The notes: generated from the letters alone by a model not told the origin. DNA of 64,000 bases from Lithospermum erythrorhizon (GCA_019722365.1 JADFUC010000725.1:62001-126000); one strand, 5' to 3'. Counted from the stretch's first letter, positions 11,110 through 22,090 are shown. A program made the numbers and translations.

Positions 11110-12560
11110 GATTAGATAAGAGTATTACAATTTAGCTCTATGTAACTCCTTAATGAGTAGATGAAGTTGAAGATTGTTTGAATCTTCTTATTGAGTAGAT
11201 ATAAACTATGAAGCTTGTTTTTCTCTCTTCAGCAATTCAGCAAACATCTTGAATGCTCCTTCTTTATCACAATCTCTTGATATAAAAGTTAACCATAATT
11301 CTAGTTCAAGCTCTAGAAGATAATCAAGATTGAAGCTTATTCTAGGAGAGATTTGTTATTAAAGTAGGAGAGATTTGCCTTAGAAAATGTCAAACAATTA
11401 TATGAAAAAGGCTTGGGAAGAAATGGGTTTGGGTGGAGTTTTTATGACGGAAAGAAATGGCTAATCTCAGACCCTATCGGGGGTTGTATCGGAACATCTA
11501 AGTCCCGATGTAAGTCCATATGGGTCTCTGATCACTTCAGTAAACAATGGGGTAAAAAATAGGGCCTTAAATGTCCCGATGCGGCACCCAACAACCCAAC
11601 TTAAAAACTCTTTTTTGGCTTCATTTTAACTCCGAGTTTGACGACTCAAAAAGCTGTTTTCAAAACCTTTAAGAATATGAATTCAAAACCTAGTTTTTTA
11701 AACACTAAGATTTTAAAAATATTTTCTTTTGACAACACATCTTAAAAACTTTGAAATGCTTAACATCTTTTGTAAGAAAAAGATTTGAAAATATATCTCG
11801 TATAAGAGCTTCAATTAAGATTATTCAAGAGACTTTGAAAGCTAACTTTTACCTTTGTAAGAGCTTTGCATCTATAAAACCTTCACTCAATGTCTTTAAG
11901 ACTCTTGAATTTTCTTGAGCTCTTCCTCTTCAATTATTGGTCGTCTTGACCCGTGTATGGTGGAAACATATTCTCGTCATCATACTTTCTTCTTTGGATC
12001 CATTTGAGGTTGCATCTTTATTTGAAGATCTTGACAAACTTTTGTTACTTCTCAATGTCAATGGTCTTGTAGAGGGAGAGTGTAAATGCTGGGTGGCGAG
12101 CACCGAGGAGTCGAATTGTAGAAATGGATTATTTGGCCGGTTTAGAAGAGGATCCTCGGGGATTTGCGTTACTTGTAAAGTTGGCCTAGCTATAGTTGTA
12201 ATAGAACATGCCCCGTTGACTACTTATACTTTTTTGTTGATATTAGCATGTAACCCTCCTAAAAAAACTGAGTTGATCTCTCAATTCCAAGGCGATCATC
12301 ATCGATCTACTCCATATCTCTTAATTCAGCTCCGTGAGTGGATTAGAAACAATGATCAAGCTTGAATGATCCATATTATGAAAGTAAAACGAATTTTATG
12401 GTTGAATTTGCGGTTGAATTACTTTATCATTTTGGTTCTAGTTCATACGTTGTTGGTTTTGATTTTGATCTTGATTTTCATTAAAAATTATTTGATTTTG
12501 ATTTTGATCCAAAATAGAATTTTTGACTTCCGTTTTAATGAAATTGATTTACAAACCGAA
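11110..12560. other. AT-rich noncoding DNA, probable continuation of split copia LTR
   Basis: Follows LTR A. The first 800 bp has the look of LTR sequence, with short repeats such as TTAAGACTC and TCAAGA, and includes a TCCCGATG motif twice (11,503 and 11,575). An open stretch at 11,937-12,365 has no recognisable domain and I do not call it a gene. The 12,440-12,520 segment is a simple TTTTGATTTTGAT-type run. Confidence 0.3.
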
Positions 12561-12565
12561 GCCTA

Positions 12566-12995
12566 GAAGCTCTAATACCATCAAAAGCTTAAGAATTGAA
12601 GCGGAGCTCATGAAGAAGTTGAATCCGCAATAAAGCCTCCGAAGAAGATTCACGATATCTTTTTGATTAGAGGTTGAATCGATCATCAGAAGAGGAATTA
12701 GGCCAAAAAGGTTTATTGATGAAGAAGAGAGAACATGTCAGGAGACAGAGAAAGTTAGTTATTTGCTAAAATTAATATTGTAGTGAATAATTGTTAAAAT
12801 ATTCTTCACATGTATTTATAGACTTGGACTCTAACTATCTATTACAGTTTGGATAACTATCTATTACTGATTGCATATAAAAGCTACACCTCATCATCCA
12901 AAGGCAGAATGATGTCTAGGCTAAAGTAGGCCACGGCCCACCCTGGATTACTATGACTAATCCAAATATTTATAAATATTTAACATAATATCACT
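12566..12995 (-). mobile_element. Probable copia LTR end with primer site, reverse orientation
   Basis: On the minus strand, TGGTATTAGAGCTTC (12,566-12,580) resembles the initiator-Met-tRNA primer site of plant copia elements and sits directly after a putative LTR extending right to about 12,995. The LTR contains AT-rich sequence with repeated AACTATCTATTAC (12,832 and 12,853). The LTR does not end in a clean CA at the primer site and its outer end is not fixed. Confidence 0.35.
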
Positions 12996-13980
12996 TAAAT
13001 ATAAACCAATTTAGTGTTGAACTTGCATTTGGTGATTGATATTTGATAAAGTTAGGTTGGTAATCCTGATTGAATGAGTTTGTGGTCCAGATTTTTATGG
13101 GGTAGGATTTATAATTCATTTTTATTATTAGTCGGGAATTTGAAGAATTTGCGATTGGTAATTTATGAGTCATTTTTCACAATTATCATTGAGAATTTCA
13201 TAATACTCCCTCTATTTCAATTTAACTATAAGTTTTTTATCAACAATAAGTGAACCTACTTTTGTCATTCATTTATTTTACTTTATATTTATATCAAAAA
13301 ATTAATCAATGAGATAATACACACTAGAGTTAATTGCTAATATAGTCTCAGATAGTGTTATCATAGTATAGTTTGGACCAGATAATGATAATGTTGTAGA
13401 TTAGTCCCCGAAAGTGTGACAAATGTTGTAGTGTAGTGATTGAAAGTGGCAAATGTTGCATTGGTCACGCGATTTGGGCGTCAACGGGGACCAATGTCTG
13501 TTTGATATCACTCAGTCCATATTGCTGACACATGTAACTCTTGGGGAGACGAGAGTGTTTTCCATGATAATACAAAAGGACGAAGCTAACGCCCGTGGTC
13601 ATGTGCTGCGGGACTATATTAACAATTATCTCTATATAATCTTGTATTGTCATTTATATCAATCAAGGAATGTCATTCTATCAATAAATGCATAGAGAAT
13701 TCGTAATCTTATGGCCGACCTTACATGGAGGTGTATAAATCTTAATTTGATTTGGTTAATGCAATATAATGGGTGAAAAATCATTACTCGAAGGTTAACT
13801 TTTATAAGAAACTAAAGTAATTGAAGTTGCCCGAAAATCGCTACTCAAAGCCCGAAACTACCTAGCAATTACACTATTCAATTAGCTTGATACGAATAGC
13901 TAGGTCAACTGTTGAGATAGTTAAACTATGAGATCGAGCTAGAAAAGGTTATAATAGGTAATAGCAACTTCTTTTTGGCT
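12996..13980. other. Intergenic, with copia-LTR-like and TIR-like fragments
   Basis: A TACTCCCTC start resembling Stowaway termini lies at 13,203 without a visible partner. At 13,331 AGTTAATTGCTAATATAGTC resembles the terminal repeat of the element at 20,251-20,508, and TGGTC-type motifs follow to about 13,560. A stretch at 13,629-13,683 (ATAATCTTGTATTGTCAT..ATCAATCAAGGAA) recurs at 21,919-21,973. No coding sequence was recognised. Confidence 0.35.
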
Positions 13981-13982
13981 CT

Positions 13983-14645
13983 AAGAGCATTCACAGCAAA
14001 GTTCTCAAAGCACACTCTCATCTCATATTAGGGCTAAAAAAGTGAAAAATAGTGAAATATCAGATTCCTCATATTTACTCCCTATCCCAAAATCATTTAC
14101 ACTAACATTGGCTTGGCTTAGATTTAGTCACTCCTCAAACTTCTTTTTCTATATTTTTTTATCTTTTTAGGTGAATAAGAATTTTTTTTTCTCTTCTACC
14201 TTTCATTATCTACCATGAATCTGTTCATTTCCATACCCATATGAATGGAATAAATTTCCTCACTTAATAAATAAATTGCCACTTTGCCAGTATCTTTACT
14301 ATGTTATCATCCATAAATTAAAGTCACCTAAATTGATGTGAAATAAATATTTGCTTTGAAATCATCTCAAGTTTAACACCATTCTTCTACAGTAAGTTAT
14401 TGGGGTGTTTTTTCCTAAACAATAAATTACAATGGAGTTCAATTGAAAATTGAAAATATAAAGAAAAATGTTTTTTTCTGTAAGTGTTTTTATATGTTTG
14501 TGTTTTATTAATTGTATCAGGATTATAATAGCGAATCTGATTTTTTGCAAATGGTAAAAAGTAATTCTTATATTTGATAAAGTGATATGAGAAGTTATTT
14601 TTAAGGATAAATTATGAAAAAGATGGTGTGGATGCTCTAATATGT
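13983..14645. mobile_element. Possible MITE bounded by GAGCATYCACA termini
   Basis: Left end CTAAGAGCATTCACAGC and right end GTGTGGATGCTCTAAT form an imperfect inverted repeat about 660 bp apart. The interior is AT-rich without coding potential. GAGCATCCACA-type termini are common in nonautonomous plant elements. No convincing target duplication was identified. Confidence 0.4.
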
Positions 14646-14754
14646 CAAAATTTTGTTATTATTTGAACATTAATTTGTTTGAATAATGGCCTACAAGGTT
14701 ACAATAATCCTACATTGTAATCGTCTCCAGTCTCTTAGACATGGGCATGTTATA

Positions 14755-15122
14755 TATGGTCCATTAACTTTTTTTTTTATTAATGGTTCATTAGTGATCG
14801 AAAATACAAATTAAAGCATTTTATAAAAAACTCTTCTTTCGATACATTTTAGGTAATACATACCATTGCCTAAAAAAATTCATTAATGTCAATTATATAA
14901 ACTTCTTTTTACCTTTTGGATAATTGATACCTATTTGTTCAACGAATTTTGGTACACACATAATTAAGTGCTTAAAATAATTTTTGTTTTCTTATTTTGG
15001 ATTTTTTAAATTGTACCATCTTAGAATGATACATTTTGGTAATATGTATCTTTTTACATTGAAATTGAGTATTTATGAGGATAAATGAAAAAAATGAACT
15101 GTATCATTAATGAACTATAGCC
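14755..15122. mobile_element. MITE with TATGGTCCATTAA inverted ends
   Basis: Left end TATGGTCCATTAA and, reverse-complemented, right end TATAGTTCATTAA, 368 bp apart, enclosing AT-rich noncoding DNA. GATACATTTT-type motifs recur inside (near 14,840 and 15,030). Confidence 0.55.
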
Positions 15123-15480
15123 ATTCGATCTCAAGGAGTTAATGAAGATATGGTCTCCGTCAGTGTAGTCAATTTGTACTTTGGTAACTAGTGGCAATGT
15201 ATTACATTTGGTCCTTAAAGTATATATATATGTGTACTTTGGTCCTAGTGAGTGACAAGTATTGCATATTCATCCATGTTTTGGACGTTAAAAATAGGGG
15301 TAAATGTGCATCATTGGTCACTTTTGGGGACCATACTACAATATTTATATAATTTCTGTGGACTAAATTTGCTACATTGCCATTTACTAGACACCAAAGT
15401 GCATTTTGGTCACTATAACAAAGGTTTAAGTACACTTGAGTGTCCGACTCCATATGTATTCTTCTGCCTTAACCGCTTTA
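15123..15480. repeat. TTTGGTCC-motif-rich noncoding DNA
   Basis: Contains several irregular copies of TTTGGTC(C) and TGGTCAC in both orientations (for example 15,209, 15,238, 15,313 and 15,406) plus a short TATATATA run. Similar motif-rich stretches lie at 13,360-13,560 and 20,251-20,508. Open frames here are repeat translations, not genes. Confidence 0.4.
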
Positions 15481-15729
15481 TTTTTTTTAGTTGTCGTTTT
15501 AGTCATTTGCACATAGATTAATGAAAAGAAAAAGTAGTCAAAAAGTGTATTAAAAATGTACAATGAAAATCAATTGAAACAATATTATTGGTTGGTTGTT
15601 AATTTAAAGAGAAAAAATAGTCAAAAAGTACATTAAAAATGTAAAAGTGCAATTTATTATGCTAAAACGACAACTATTTTGAAACAAATTTCTTTGGGTA
15701 AAATGAAAACTAAAAAAATTGAGTGAGTA
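15481..15729 (+). mobile_element. MITE family M1, copy 1
   Basis: Matches 16,585-16,850 nearly throughout: TTAGTTGTCGTTTTAG, TTTGCACATAGATTAA, GTGCATTAAAAATGTA-like blocks, ATCAATTGAAACAATAT, TTGGTTGGTTGTT and a closing TAAAATGAAAACT..GAGTGAGTA. The left terminus is degraded. Confidence 0.75.
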
Positions 15730-16053
15730 TTATATAATTCAACATGAAAACTTGAAAGTATGTAATAATTATATTAATATACTCTGTAGTAAGTATTGCG
15801 TACAAATAACCTTCTCAGTATTGATAAGGTGTAATCGTTTTTTTTAATTAAACCACTAGGGTTGATTTTGTTAATAGCACTTCGAAAAATACATAATTAT
15901 TTTTGGGATGTAACCCAATAAAATAAATAAAAACTTAAAAGAAAATATATAAATAATCATGAACCCAAGAAATGAAATTGGGGGTCTCTGTTCAGTTGAA
16001 CCCGAGGATTTAAAGTGGGGGTCTCTACTCAGCAATCTATGACCTGTGACATC
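15730..16053. other. Noncoding DNA 3' of the unknown ORF
   Basis: AT-rich. On the minus strand, just past the stop of the 16,054 ORF, AGAGACCCCCA occurs twice about 37 bp apart (near 16,021 and 15,984). Nothing else recognised. Confidence 0.3.
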
Positions 16054-16557
16054 TCAACGATATCTATTCCTCCTGCGGCTTCTTCTGGGTCTACTCTGCC
16101 CTGGACTAGGAGGATATGAATTATGCCTCGAGCTCTTAACATGTTGGTCTTTATGCTTCTCTTGTGTGGCCTCTTCTGGAGGCTCATCAGGAATAGTAAC
16201 TAGCTCGAAAAGGCGGTCTCTTCCAGAATAATAATCAATCATGTCAAGCTTAATGCATAGGGATTTCAGTTTCTCTAAGGATCTTTCTTGGAGAGAAATG
16301 GACCGAGTAGAAAAGAGCTTGTGATTATCCGGTAGCTTAGAAAGTTTGACCTTCTGACCGTTATCAACTTCAATGAGTGGTTCAGGTTTTATTGATAAGT
16401 CCGTATTCATCTTCTTTTCTGGCTTTGTTGGATTCCTGTTAGTGGCCGACTCTTGCATAATTCGTTCAATCTCTTTCTTAGCATATTCAGTCATTTGAGA
16501 GCCATTATTGTAAATACAGCAAATGGTTTTGGGGGATAATAATGAAGTCAAAGAGCA
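16054..16557 (-). CDS. Unrecognised hydrophilic protein, Arg-rich tail (uninterrupted frame)
   Basis: An open minus-strand frame of about 165 codons with no internal stop, unlike nearly everything else here. The frame opens only at 16,557; the first in-frame ATG is at 16,494 (MTEYAKKEIER), so it is either a 145-residue protein from that ATG or an exon or fragment of something longer. The N-terminal part is Lys/Glu-rich and probably helical; the middle contains KLSKLPDNHKLF and DMIDYYSGRDRLFELV; the last 15 residues are strongly basic (RPRRSRRRNRYR), which would suit nucleic-acid binding or nuclear targeting. No signal peptide or membrane segment. It sits between two same-orientation M1 MITEs. 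I do not recognise the family; a transposon- or virus-derived fragment or a host exon are all possible. Confidence 0.5.
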   Translation of the reverse strand, partial: CSLTSLLSPKTICCIYNNGSQMTEYAKKEIERIMQESATNRNPTKPEKKMNTDLSIKPEPLIEVDNGQKVKLSKLPDNHKLFSTRSISLQERSLEKLKSLCIKLDMIDYYSGRDRLFELVTIPDEPPEEATQEKHKDQHVKSSRHNSYPPSPGQSRPRRSRRRNRYR

Positions 16558-16584
16558 TCACAACCAAGATCTCCATATGATTAA

Positions 16585-16850
16585 TACTCCCTCGTGTTTT
16601 TAGTTGTCATTTTAGCACTTTGCACATAGATTAAGAAAATTTAAAGAAAAAAATAAGCAAAAAGTGCATTAAAAATGTAGAATGACAATCAATTGAAACA
16701 CTATCATTGGTTGGTTGTTTATTTCAAGAGAAAAAATAGTCAAAAAGTACATTGAAAATGTAAAAATTCTATTTATTATGCTAAAACAATAATTATAAAA
16801 AAAATACTTTTTTTTGCTAAAATGACAACTATAAAAAAACGGAGAGAGTA
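16585..16850 (+). mobile_element. MITE family M1, copy 2 (Stowaway-like)
   Basis: Opens TACTCCCTCGTGTTTTTAG and closes TATAAAAAAACGGAGAGAGTA, inverted termini of the Stowaway type flanked by TA. The interior carries TTTGCACATAGATTAAG, GTGCATTAAAAATGTAGAAT and CAATTGAAACACTATC, shared with 15,481-15,729 and, inverted, with 22,091-22,362. Confidence 0.8.
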
Positions 16851-17859
16851 AGTGACTACAAGCAATAAATTCAAAACCATTTTTAAACTCGGTAATTAAG
16901 TTAATATTCATCGAACCCTAGGATCCCTTGAATTGATGGGTAGTGATACAGCCAGCTAACAATACTCGTCTTGTTTTTCTTTTTCCACTGCCCACTCTCA
17001 TACTATAAATGTATTGGCTTTTGACTCATCGTAAGGTTTTTTCTTTAGTCAGCATCCGATCATGATATTTCTCTTGACGTGCTTCCACTCTGATCTTCTA
17101 TGTAGAATATAACCATAAGTTAAAGATTGTGCTAAAATTATTTTGCAAAAGTTTTACATCAAAACATAAAAGTGTAAATTAAAATGAATTGGATGAATTA
17201 TTTTATACTCCGTCCACTAGCAGGATATTTGTTATCATTATTATTACCAAAAACATTTTGGCAAAACTCATCAAAAGGTCATTTGGTGAAATTTTATTGA
17301 TAGAGAGAATAATCTAATCATTTTTCTCTACCAAAAACAAACAATAAGCCATCAATAAATTTGAAATGAGCAACGGGCAAACAGCTAACCATACACCTGC
17401 AAGAAGAAAACATGAATTAATCCCAAAATTTTCTAATTAATCCCAATAAAATGAAAAATATGGTACTGGTACTGTACTACTAGTACTATAATCAGCATTA
17501 ATTACTAGATCTATTCTTAAAAGAAGGGCCTCTTGGCACTTACCATGCACCATTGCATCTTTATATTGGTAAGAGTGTTGATATTTTGCGAGAAGCGAGA
17601 AGTGAGAAGTAACACCTTAATTTGCTCGGACTTTCATGCAATTTCCAAATTCAAACAAGGCAAGCCTACAATGCATTCATAACAGAATCTTGTTAGTAAT
17701 AAAAACCATGCCAGTATTAATTACATCTCCCAGAAGAAACGAATACTTATACGTAAGCGTAATAAAGAAGCTAGAGATGTTGGTCTCTAACTAGGGATTT
17801 ATTTAATACAACTCTTAATGGATGAATGCAACTCGTGTTAAAATATCTAGGCATGCATG
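16851..17859. other. AT-rich intergenic DNA, nothing recognised
   Basis: No coding potential. A lone TACTCCGTCC at 17,204 resembles a Stowaway end but lacks a partner. Short local repeats include GGTACTGGTACTGTACTACTAG near 17,464-17,485 and a GAGAAGCGAGAAGTGAGAAG run near 17,590-17,609. Confidence 0.3.
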
Positions 17860-19459
17860 TGCGTAGACAGTTGAAATTTAATTAATTAAATTATGATACT
17901 TTAATTTAAGAGGATAATTAATTAAATTAATTAAAGGATAATTTTATAGTGACATGACGATTAGGGCTTCGATCGAGCCTCCAATTAAAATCGTACAAGT
18001 ATAAATTAAGGGTTCCCGATATTTCAGTAACCAGAAATTAATTAAAGTAGAGAAATTAGGTTTTATCATTAATTAAAACCTAATTATACACTACATATGA
18101 TGATGTGACATTAAAATAAAATTTCCGTGATTAAAATAATAAATTGAAAAAGAAAATCAATAATAAAAATAGAGTTTTTTTTTTTGACAAATGGGCTCAA
18201 AATGACGACCCGATAAAGATGTGGCATTCTTGAATTCAAAGACGGCACCGGCTTGATTCTGCCGCGTGAGTTTGAAGAAAAAGATTTGTTATTAAATATT
18301 ATTTTAATATTATTTAATGGTTCAAATTATGACTCAACAAATTAAATAATCAATGTTGGAGATCATGATCCACTGGATATGCACTCGATCAATCGAAGAA
18401 ACCCGAAGCCTATAAATACCTTCTCCTTATCACAACATTGATACACAAAAATTCAGAAGCAACAAATACAACAAAAAATCTCTTAAGAAAATTTAGCATA
18501 AAAAGCTCTGTAGAATTCTTCCTAGAAAGAATCCTCTAAAGTTTACTACTTTTCAGGTGAAAATCACCAAAAAGCTGCTTCTTAGCCACCACAAAGTCAT
18601 CACAGAACCACCAAAAATAAATAAATGTTCAACCCCAAAGCCAAAATAGGTTCCTGAAATCAAGAACGGGGTTGAATTACTGCAAAATACAAGACCCCAA
18701 GAATCTTATATCCAAAACTGGCGAGAATCACCGGTAAGATTCTCAAATATTAAATCACTACAGGATTAAGCCACAAAATGCCCAGCGTAGTAAATTCGTG
18801 CAGATATAAGAGTCAGATATCTTGTCCGCCTCGTCAAGAATACGGAAGTAAACCGCTATGCACTCCCTTGACTGAAACAAGCATTCACACAAAGATAGCA
18901 CCCGAAGATCAGATAATGAAGCTACATCTCGAGTTCAAATTCACCGCATCGGAATCACCCTCGCTAACGCAACCAAGCTGCATTACATCCAAATCCAAGC
19001 CTCATTCCCACAACCAAGTCTAGCATCAAGCATCAAGCCTACACACTAATACTCCAGATCAAAGTCGCTATGCACCCCTCGCATCTCTATCCAAGTCAAA
19101 GCACTGTCTTAAGACTAAGTCTCTATCTAGTCTATGATCACAATGCATGTACACCCATCCAATCTCAACCGAACCACAGATCACACACGCATCCGGGCCT
19201 CATCCAAATCCAAGCTCAAATCCAAAATTTTAGATCACACGCAGTCCAGCACACATCCAAGTTCCAAACTAGTCTCAAATCCATGTCCAAGTCCAAGAAT
19301 ACATCAAATCAAGCATCTTAAGTAGTGAGTAGTCGTTTAGAGGCCCATATATTGATAGTCGGACCCCAGTCGATTTGATAAATTGTTTTTGTTCCAAAGG
19401 GTTCCCTTTATGCCAAGAGAGTAGATTATAACAATAAAAATCTTTCTAATGCTGCTACA
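17860..19459 (+). mobile_element. LTR family C, copy 1 (full-length solo LTR)
   Basis: About 1.6 kb starting TGCGTAGACAG and ending TGCTGCTACA. It aligns with the shorter copy at 20,932-21,637 in both halves: GTAGACAGT.GAAATTTAAT, AATTAGGGCTTC, AAGGGTTCCCG, later CATCCAAATCCAAGCTCAAA, ATCAAATCAAGCATCT and GTCGATTTGATAAAT. A TATAAATACC box at 18,411 precedes a plausible start region. ATGCA and ATGCC flank the ends, a possible imperfect target duplication. The C-rich open frames at 18,778-19,325 are translations of TCCAAATCCAAG-like repeats, not genes. No primer site follows. Confidence 0.7.
18411..18420 (+). promoter_or_regulatory. TATA box of LTR C
   Basis: TATAAATACC, followed by an A/C-rich leader (CACAACATTGATACACAA). 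It lies in the part of LTR C that copy 2 has lost. Probable LTR core promoter. Confidence 0.5.
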
Positions 19460-19960
19460 ATGCCCACTATGCACTTTTGTTGCTCTCACAAAGAATTTTA
19501 GTTTCGTACGTTTAGAAAAACTATCAATTTTTAAAAAATTATCACGAATTTTTAAATCACATTTTCAATATGCTGGACCATCACGTGTGTCTAGGGCCGA
19601 AAGATCGATGTACACGCCTAGCTTATGAAGTAATCGATGGCGCTTGTGAATTAGAGATTTAATTGAAAGAGCGTAAGGTTATGGTTATCAAATTAATTTG
19701 AATGCAATTCTATCTAACTAGTCGTTGCACATAATACGGCGCTTGGGATGACGTATTGTGGCGGAGCTGTGATAAAATTTTCGTATGGGAAGTGACTAAT
19801 CCAAAAAATTGAAATTACTTTGTTCGTTTCCTCTCAATTTTATATATATATTACTTATTTTTCTTGTATTAAATTGATTACCTTACATAACAATGATGGT
19901 TCACCACATTATAAAAAGCATCAATGTTCAAGTCATATACCTTTCAATATATAAAAATAC
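19460..19960. other. Intergenic DNA, nothing recognised
   Basis: AT-rich with no open frame of note. It separates LTR C copy 1 from the next MITE. Confidence 0.3.
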
Positions 19961-20210
19961 TACTCTCTCTCTCCAATTCACTCTTTGGGCTTGTCGCTTG
20001 ACTTTTTTTGAAATTGAACATTGACCATCAATTATTAATTATTCCTTAATCTAAAAAATATAAAAGTTTAAATAATTTGATTCGTCTTTTAAAATATTTT
20101 CATAATATTATTTTTTTTAATTTTTTTAGTAATATAATTAAAGAATAATTGAAGATCAAAGATTTATCTAGATATGTGAGAAATACAATTCAAATGGATT
20201 GGAAGGAGTA
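19961..20210. mobile_element. MITE family M2, copy 1 (Stowaway-like)
   Basis: 250 bp from TACTCTCTCTCTCCAATTC to TCAAATGGATTGGAAGGAGTA, inverted termini with TA ends. The interior includes GACCATCAATTATTAATTATT and AAAGTTTAAATAATTTGATTC. A related core occurs at 22,798-23,000. Confidence 0.65.
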
Positions 20211-20250
20211 CCTTTTAATTTATTTGACTTAGTAATAAAAAATATCTAAC

Positions 20251-20508
20251 TTGTCAAAATGGTCCTATATGGGCCAAGGATCTACTTTGGCCCCACAATT
20301 AACGTGAAGACTTCTGTCCCCAATAATGACAATAATAAAGACTTTGGTCCCCGGGAGGTGGCATACACATATTGCACTTAGTGGTAAAACTGTCAAAATT
20401 TAAACGGAGACGTTAGTTTCGGATCAAAGTTACAACAATCAGGTCACTATCGGGGACCAAAGTACAACCTGACTATCTGGGACCATTTTTACAATTAACT
20501 TCTAAGAA
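20251..20508. mobile_element. Small TIR element with TGGTCC termini
   Basis: Left end TAACTTGTCAAAATGGTCCTATAT and, reverse-complemented, right end AGTTAATTGTAAAAATGGTCCCAGATAG. The interior holds further TTTGGTCCCC and GGGGACCAAAGT motifs. The termini resemble short Mutator-like or other TIR elements; superfamily unresolved. Confidence 0.55.
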
Positions 20509-20559
20509 TAATGTACATAAATGTACAAAATATATCAAAATATTCGTACTCCCTCGTAG

Positions 20560-21890
20560 TCGAAGCAAATGAGGATGAATGTCGAGATTGTCGAAATCAT
20601 CAACAAAGCAAGCAAAGATAAGACCTTTAGTTGCTATATGATAACGAGAGGGAACATGAGCGACTCAAACCAGTCCTAGAAACACTTTCTCACGAACAAA
20701 ATGAATGTCCATTTTAATATGTTTAGTGCATTGATGGTGTATTAGATTGACACTAAGGTAAACAACACTAACATTCTCACAATAGACAAGAATAGTTCTA
20801 GATATAGGAACATGATGAAGTTCCAACAAAAGATTCCTTATCAAGTAAGATTCAGAAACAATGTTGACAATACTTTTGTATTCTACCTCGGCACTACTAC
20901 TAGATCGAAAAAAGTAGGTTGTCGTTTGGTTTGTAGACAGTCGAAATTTAATAATTATTTTTAATTCAATTCAATCATTTTGAATTAGTTAAATTAATTA
21001 ATTAAAGATTGTTCGTATGAATTACACATGGCAATTAGGGCTTCAATTCAAATTCCAATGAAAATCGAACACATGTAAATAATAAGGGTTCCCGGGAATT
21101 AAGTCCGTGAAATTAATTAAAGTTAAACTAAGATTTTATATTAATTAACCCTAATTTTAAACCCAAAATAAGGTATGGGGCTAAAATTAATATATCAAAG
21201 ATATATCGGGGTCAATATGTAAATGTGTTTGACCTAGAAAAACCCTACTCCACCATGAAATAGGCACCCCACTCTATTACTTGGAGAAGAGTAGACACAC
21301 ATCCCAATCCAAGTCTCACATCCACATCCAAATCCAGCTCAAAATCACATACCGGTCCAGGCATAAATTCAAGCTCACATCTAATCCAAGCTCACATACC
21401 AGGGTTACATACCTGTCTATACACATATGCAAACCCCAAATCAAGTCTCAAATCCAAGTCCAACACTACACCAAATCAAACATCTCAAGCAGTCAGCAAT
21501 CCTTTTAGAGACAATTAGATTGATAGTCGAACTTCAATCGATTTGATAAATCTTCTTTGTACCTAGAAAGATTTTCCCCAAAGAATTTTATTATATCGGT
21601 GCGCATTATAAATAATAAAATATTTCTACTCGTTACATGGTTGAATAATATATAAGATTATCATCAAGATAAAGATAGTAACTTGAAGTGATCGACGAAT
21701 ATCTGGACATCCATCCCACACTGGTTCGGTGAATGTGACAAGTTTGGAAAGAGATGAAAAATATAAATATATTCCGTAATCCAACATACCTTAATATATC
21801 CAACATATATTTTGTACTTTTATGTTCCTTATTCTGAGCTATATAGTTGATGTGATGATCATGATTTATTATATCCATCATGAATTGTAG
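20560..21890 (-). pseudogene. Ty1/copia RT-RNase H C-terminal relic, split by LTR C
   Basis: Read on the minus strand from 21,890, the first exposed part (21,640-21,880) has copia features before RNase H: a degraded ILRYV.G block, and GW.SR.SSITSSYYLYLDDNL corresponding to the usual ADWAGC.DTRRSTSGY..LG.NL. After the LTR C insertion, 20,560-20,930 continues with SSSAEVEY, ELHHVP.SRTILVYCENVSVVYLS, HHQCTKHI.MDIHFVR and HVPSRY: RNase H and C-terminal motifs in correct order. Frameshifted; no intact enzyme. Confidence 0.8.
20932..21637 (+). mobile_element. LTR family C, copy 2 (solo, internally deleted) with perfect TSD
   Basis: Starts TGTAGACAG, ends ACTCGTTACA, flanked by TGGTT at 20,927-20,931 and 21,638-21,642. 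It lacks about 0.9 kb present in copy 1, including the TATA region. It interrupts the copia RNase H relic, whose reading resumes on the other side. Confidence 0.85.
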
Positions 21891-22090
21891 TCAAATTTTT
21901 TGCTAGCAGTTACTAATTAGAGATATATAATCTTGTATTGTCATTCATCTTAATCAAGGAAAATCATTCTATCGTGTATTTAGCGCGCGCTCTCTCTCTC
22001 TACATGGTAAAATGAATGAAATTGGGATCATTTTAGCTTCTTTGTCCCTTTTTTTTAGATTACATAAATTATCATCTAGTGTATTTACAT

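Noticed and set aside
11937..12365. A 142-codon ORF as a host gene
   Set aside because: No recognisable domain, surrounded by LTR-like noncoding DNA. A short stretch (around 12,081-12,170) resembles the gag region at 28,402-28,490 in DNA, but similarity does not continue.
18778..19325. Ser/His-rich protein genes on the plus strand
   Set aside because: The open frames are translations of TCCAAATCCAAG-like repeats inside LTR C, seen in two overlapping frames.
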